Positions 63,407 to 64,000 of a DNA stretch of 64,000 nucleotides are shown piece after piece. Positions within the stretch are counted from its first letter, which is position 1; each line of letters starts with the position of its first letter. Origin of the DNA: Alicycliphilus sp. UBA6560 (lineage in GTDB: Bacteria > Pseudomonadota > Gammaproteobacteria > Burkholderiales > Burkholderiaceae_C). A model generated the notes under the pieces. That model was not told the origin of the DNA. It did not search any database and was given only the letters and a program-made list of their open reading frames with translations. A program made the position numbers and the translations under genes. The stretch lies in contig DJJU01000011.1 in assembly GCA_002434305.1 (NCBI GenBank), forward strand, positions 263,239 through 327,238. The letters are read 5' to 3'.

Positions 63407-64000
63407 AAAAGCTGGACGTCACCGTCATCACCGGCATGGCCGGCTCGGGCAAATCCGTGGCGCTGCATGCGCTGGAGGACTCCGGCACCTACTGCGTCGA
63501 CAACCTGCCACCCGAGCTGCTGGCCGGCCTGCTGGCACTGGAGCACGCGCACCACGGCCACCGCGTGGCCGTGGCCATGGATGTGCGCAGCGTCAGCACC
63601 CTGCCCCAGGTGCCGCGCCAGCTGGAGCAGCTGCGCAAGAGCGGCGTGTCCGTGCGCTCGCTGTTCCTGGACGCCTCTACCGACACCCTGGTGCGGCGCT
63701 TTTCCGAAACGCGCCGGCGCCACCCGCTGTCCAACAAGGCGCTGCTGGACGGCCAGCACGCCCTGGTGCAGACCATCGAGCTGGAGCGCGAGCTGCTGGC
63801 CGAGCTGCGCGAGCAGTCGCACGTGATCGACACCAGCACGCTGCGCCCGGCCCAGCTGCTGGGCTACGTGAAGAGCCTGCTGCCCGTGTCCACGGACCGG
63901 CTGACGCTGATTTTCCAGTCGTTCGCCTTCAAGCGCGGCGTACCCATGGACGCGGACTATGTGTTCGACGTGCGCATGCTGCCGAACCCGCATTACGAGC
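63403..64000 (+). CDS. rapZ: RNase adapter protein RapZ (5' part)
   Basis: RapZ is the P-loop protein that, in enterobacteria, delivers small RNAs to RNase E to control GlmS. The first 199 residues are visible and the gene runs off the right edge; the family is about 285-290 residues. The P-loop is VITGMAGSGKSVALHALEDSG, followed by YCVDNLPPELL, VAMDVRS, LFLDASTDTLVRRFSETRRRHPLS and the C-terminal domain beginning IFQSFAFKRGVPMDADYVFDVRMLPNPHY. The ATG overlaps the recN stop (ATGA). Confidence 0.96.
   Translation, partial: MKKLDVTVITGMAGSGKSVALHALEDSGTYCVDNLPPELLAGLLALEHAHHGHRVAVAMDVRSVSTLPQVPRQLEQLRKSGVSVRSLFLDASTDTLVRRFSETRRRHPLSNKALLDGQHALVQTIELERELLAELREQSHVIDTSTLRPAQLLGYVKSLLPVSTDRLTLIFQSFAFKRGVPMDADYVFDVRMLPNPHYE

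Overview
The window is a GC-rich, densely packed stretch of a betaproteobacterial chromosome. It most resembles the family Comamonadaceae (Acidovorax/Alicycliphilus/Diaphorobacter-like). The reasons are the gene neighbourhoods (pyrG-kdsA-eno-ftsB; tpiA-secG-tRNA-Leu-nuoA-N followed by DUF2818 and DUF1178 genes; gmk-rpoZ-spoT-greB; hrcA-nadK-recN-rapZ), the lineage-typical DUF families, and a dispersed palindromic repeat built on ATAGCTGCyaGCGCTTG. It is mostly core genome. I see no prophage, insertion sequence, CRISPR array, toxin-antitoxin pair or recognisable defence island. The genus assignment is inference.

Layout. (1) 1-6.4 kb: a frameshifted DUF1264 lipoprotein gene runs off the left edge; then pyrG, kdsA, a DUF1330 gene, an AT-rich orphan lipoprotein that looks foreign, eno and ftsB. 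(2) 6.4-11.4 kb: hslO and a gamma-class carbonic anhydrase on the minus strand, divergent from a DUF455 gene and two tandem EAL-HDOD paralogues. (3) 11.4-16.9 kb: xerD, then a TAXI-type TRAP transporter (binding protein, attenuator-like hairpin, fused permease, DUF1850) and an AEC-family carrier. (4) 17-23.5 kb: queG divergent from tsaE-amiC, a cupin, a small glycine-zipper lipoprotein behind a structured leader, dedA, and mutL. (5) 23.7-26.8 kb: gdhA, a LysE-type exporter, an orphan ABC ATPase and a small conserved protein. (6) 26.8-44.7 kb, minus strand: a long run, read from high to low coordinates as qor-tpiA-secG-tRNA-Leu-nuoABCDEFGHIJKLMN-DUF2818-DUF1178, carrying all 14 subunits of respiratory complex I. 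(7) 44.7-53 kb: pnp, rpsO, a small exported protein, tRNA-Arg(ACG), greB, spoT/relA, rpoZ, gmk and yicC. (8) 53-64 kb: a Ser/Thr kinase-PP2C phosphatase pair, rph, rdgB, hemW, an I78-type lipoprotein, a DUF2628-SPOR membrane protein, a CAU-anticodon tRNA, hrcA, nadK, recN and the 5' part of rapZ.

How genes work together. The nuo operon supplies the proton-pumping NADH dehydrogenase. pnp, rpsO, rph, yicC and rdgB are RNA or nucleotide processing and quality-control genes. spoT, rpoZ and greB act on RNA polymerase and the stringent response. The kinase and phosphatase overlap by 4 bp and should be a reversible signalling pair. tsaE-amiC, ftsB and the SPOR protein touch tRNA modification and the cell envelope.

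Three cross-cutting observations stand out: a family of palindromic elements in many intergenic gaps that also contributes codons to genes (clearest in mutL); a recurring promoter layout in which a TAnAAT-like -10 box lies 6-10 nt before the start codon, suggesting leaderless mRNAs; and a perfect 12-bp palindrome that supplies -10 boxes on both strands of one divergent promoter. No gene-free stretch exceeds about 300 bases; the largest gaps (about 240-260 bp before pyrG, gdhA and the small exported protein near 47.7 kb) are described in the entries.
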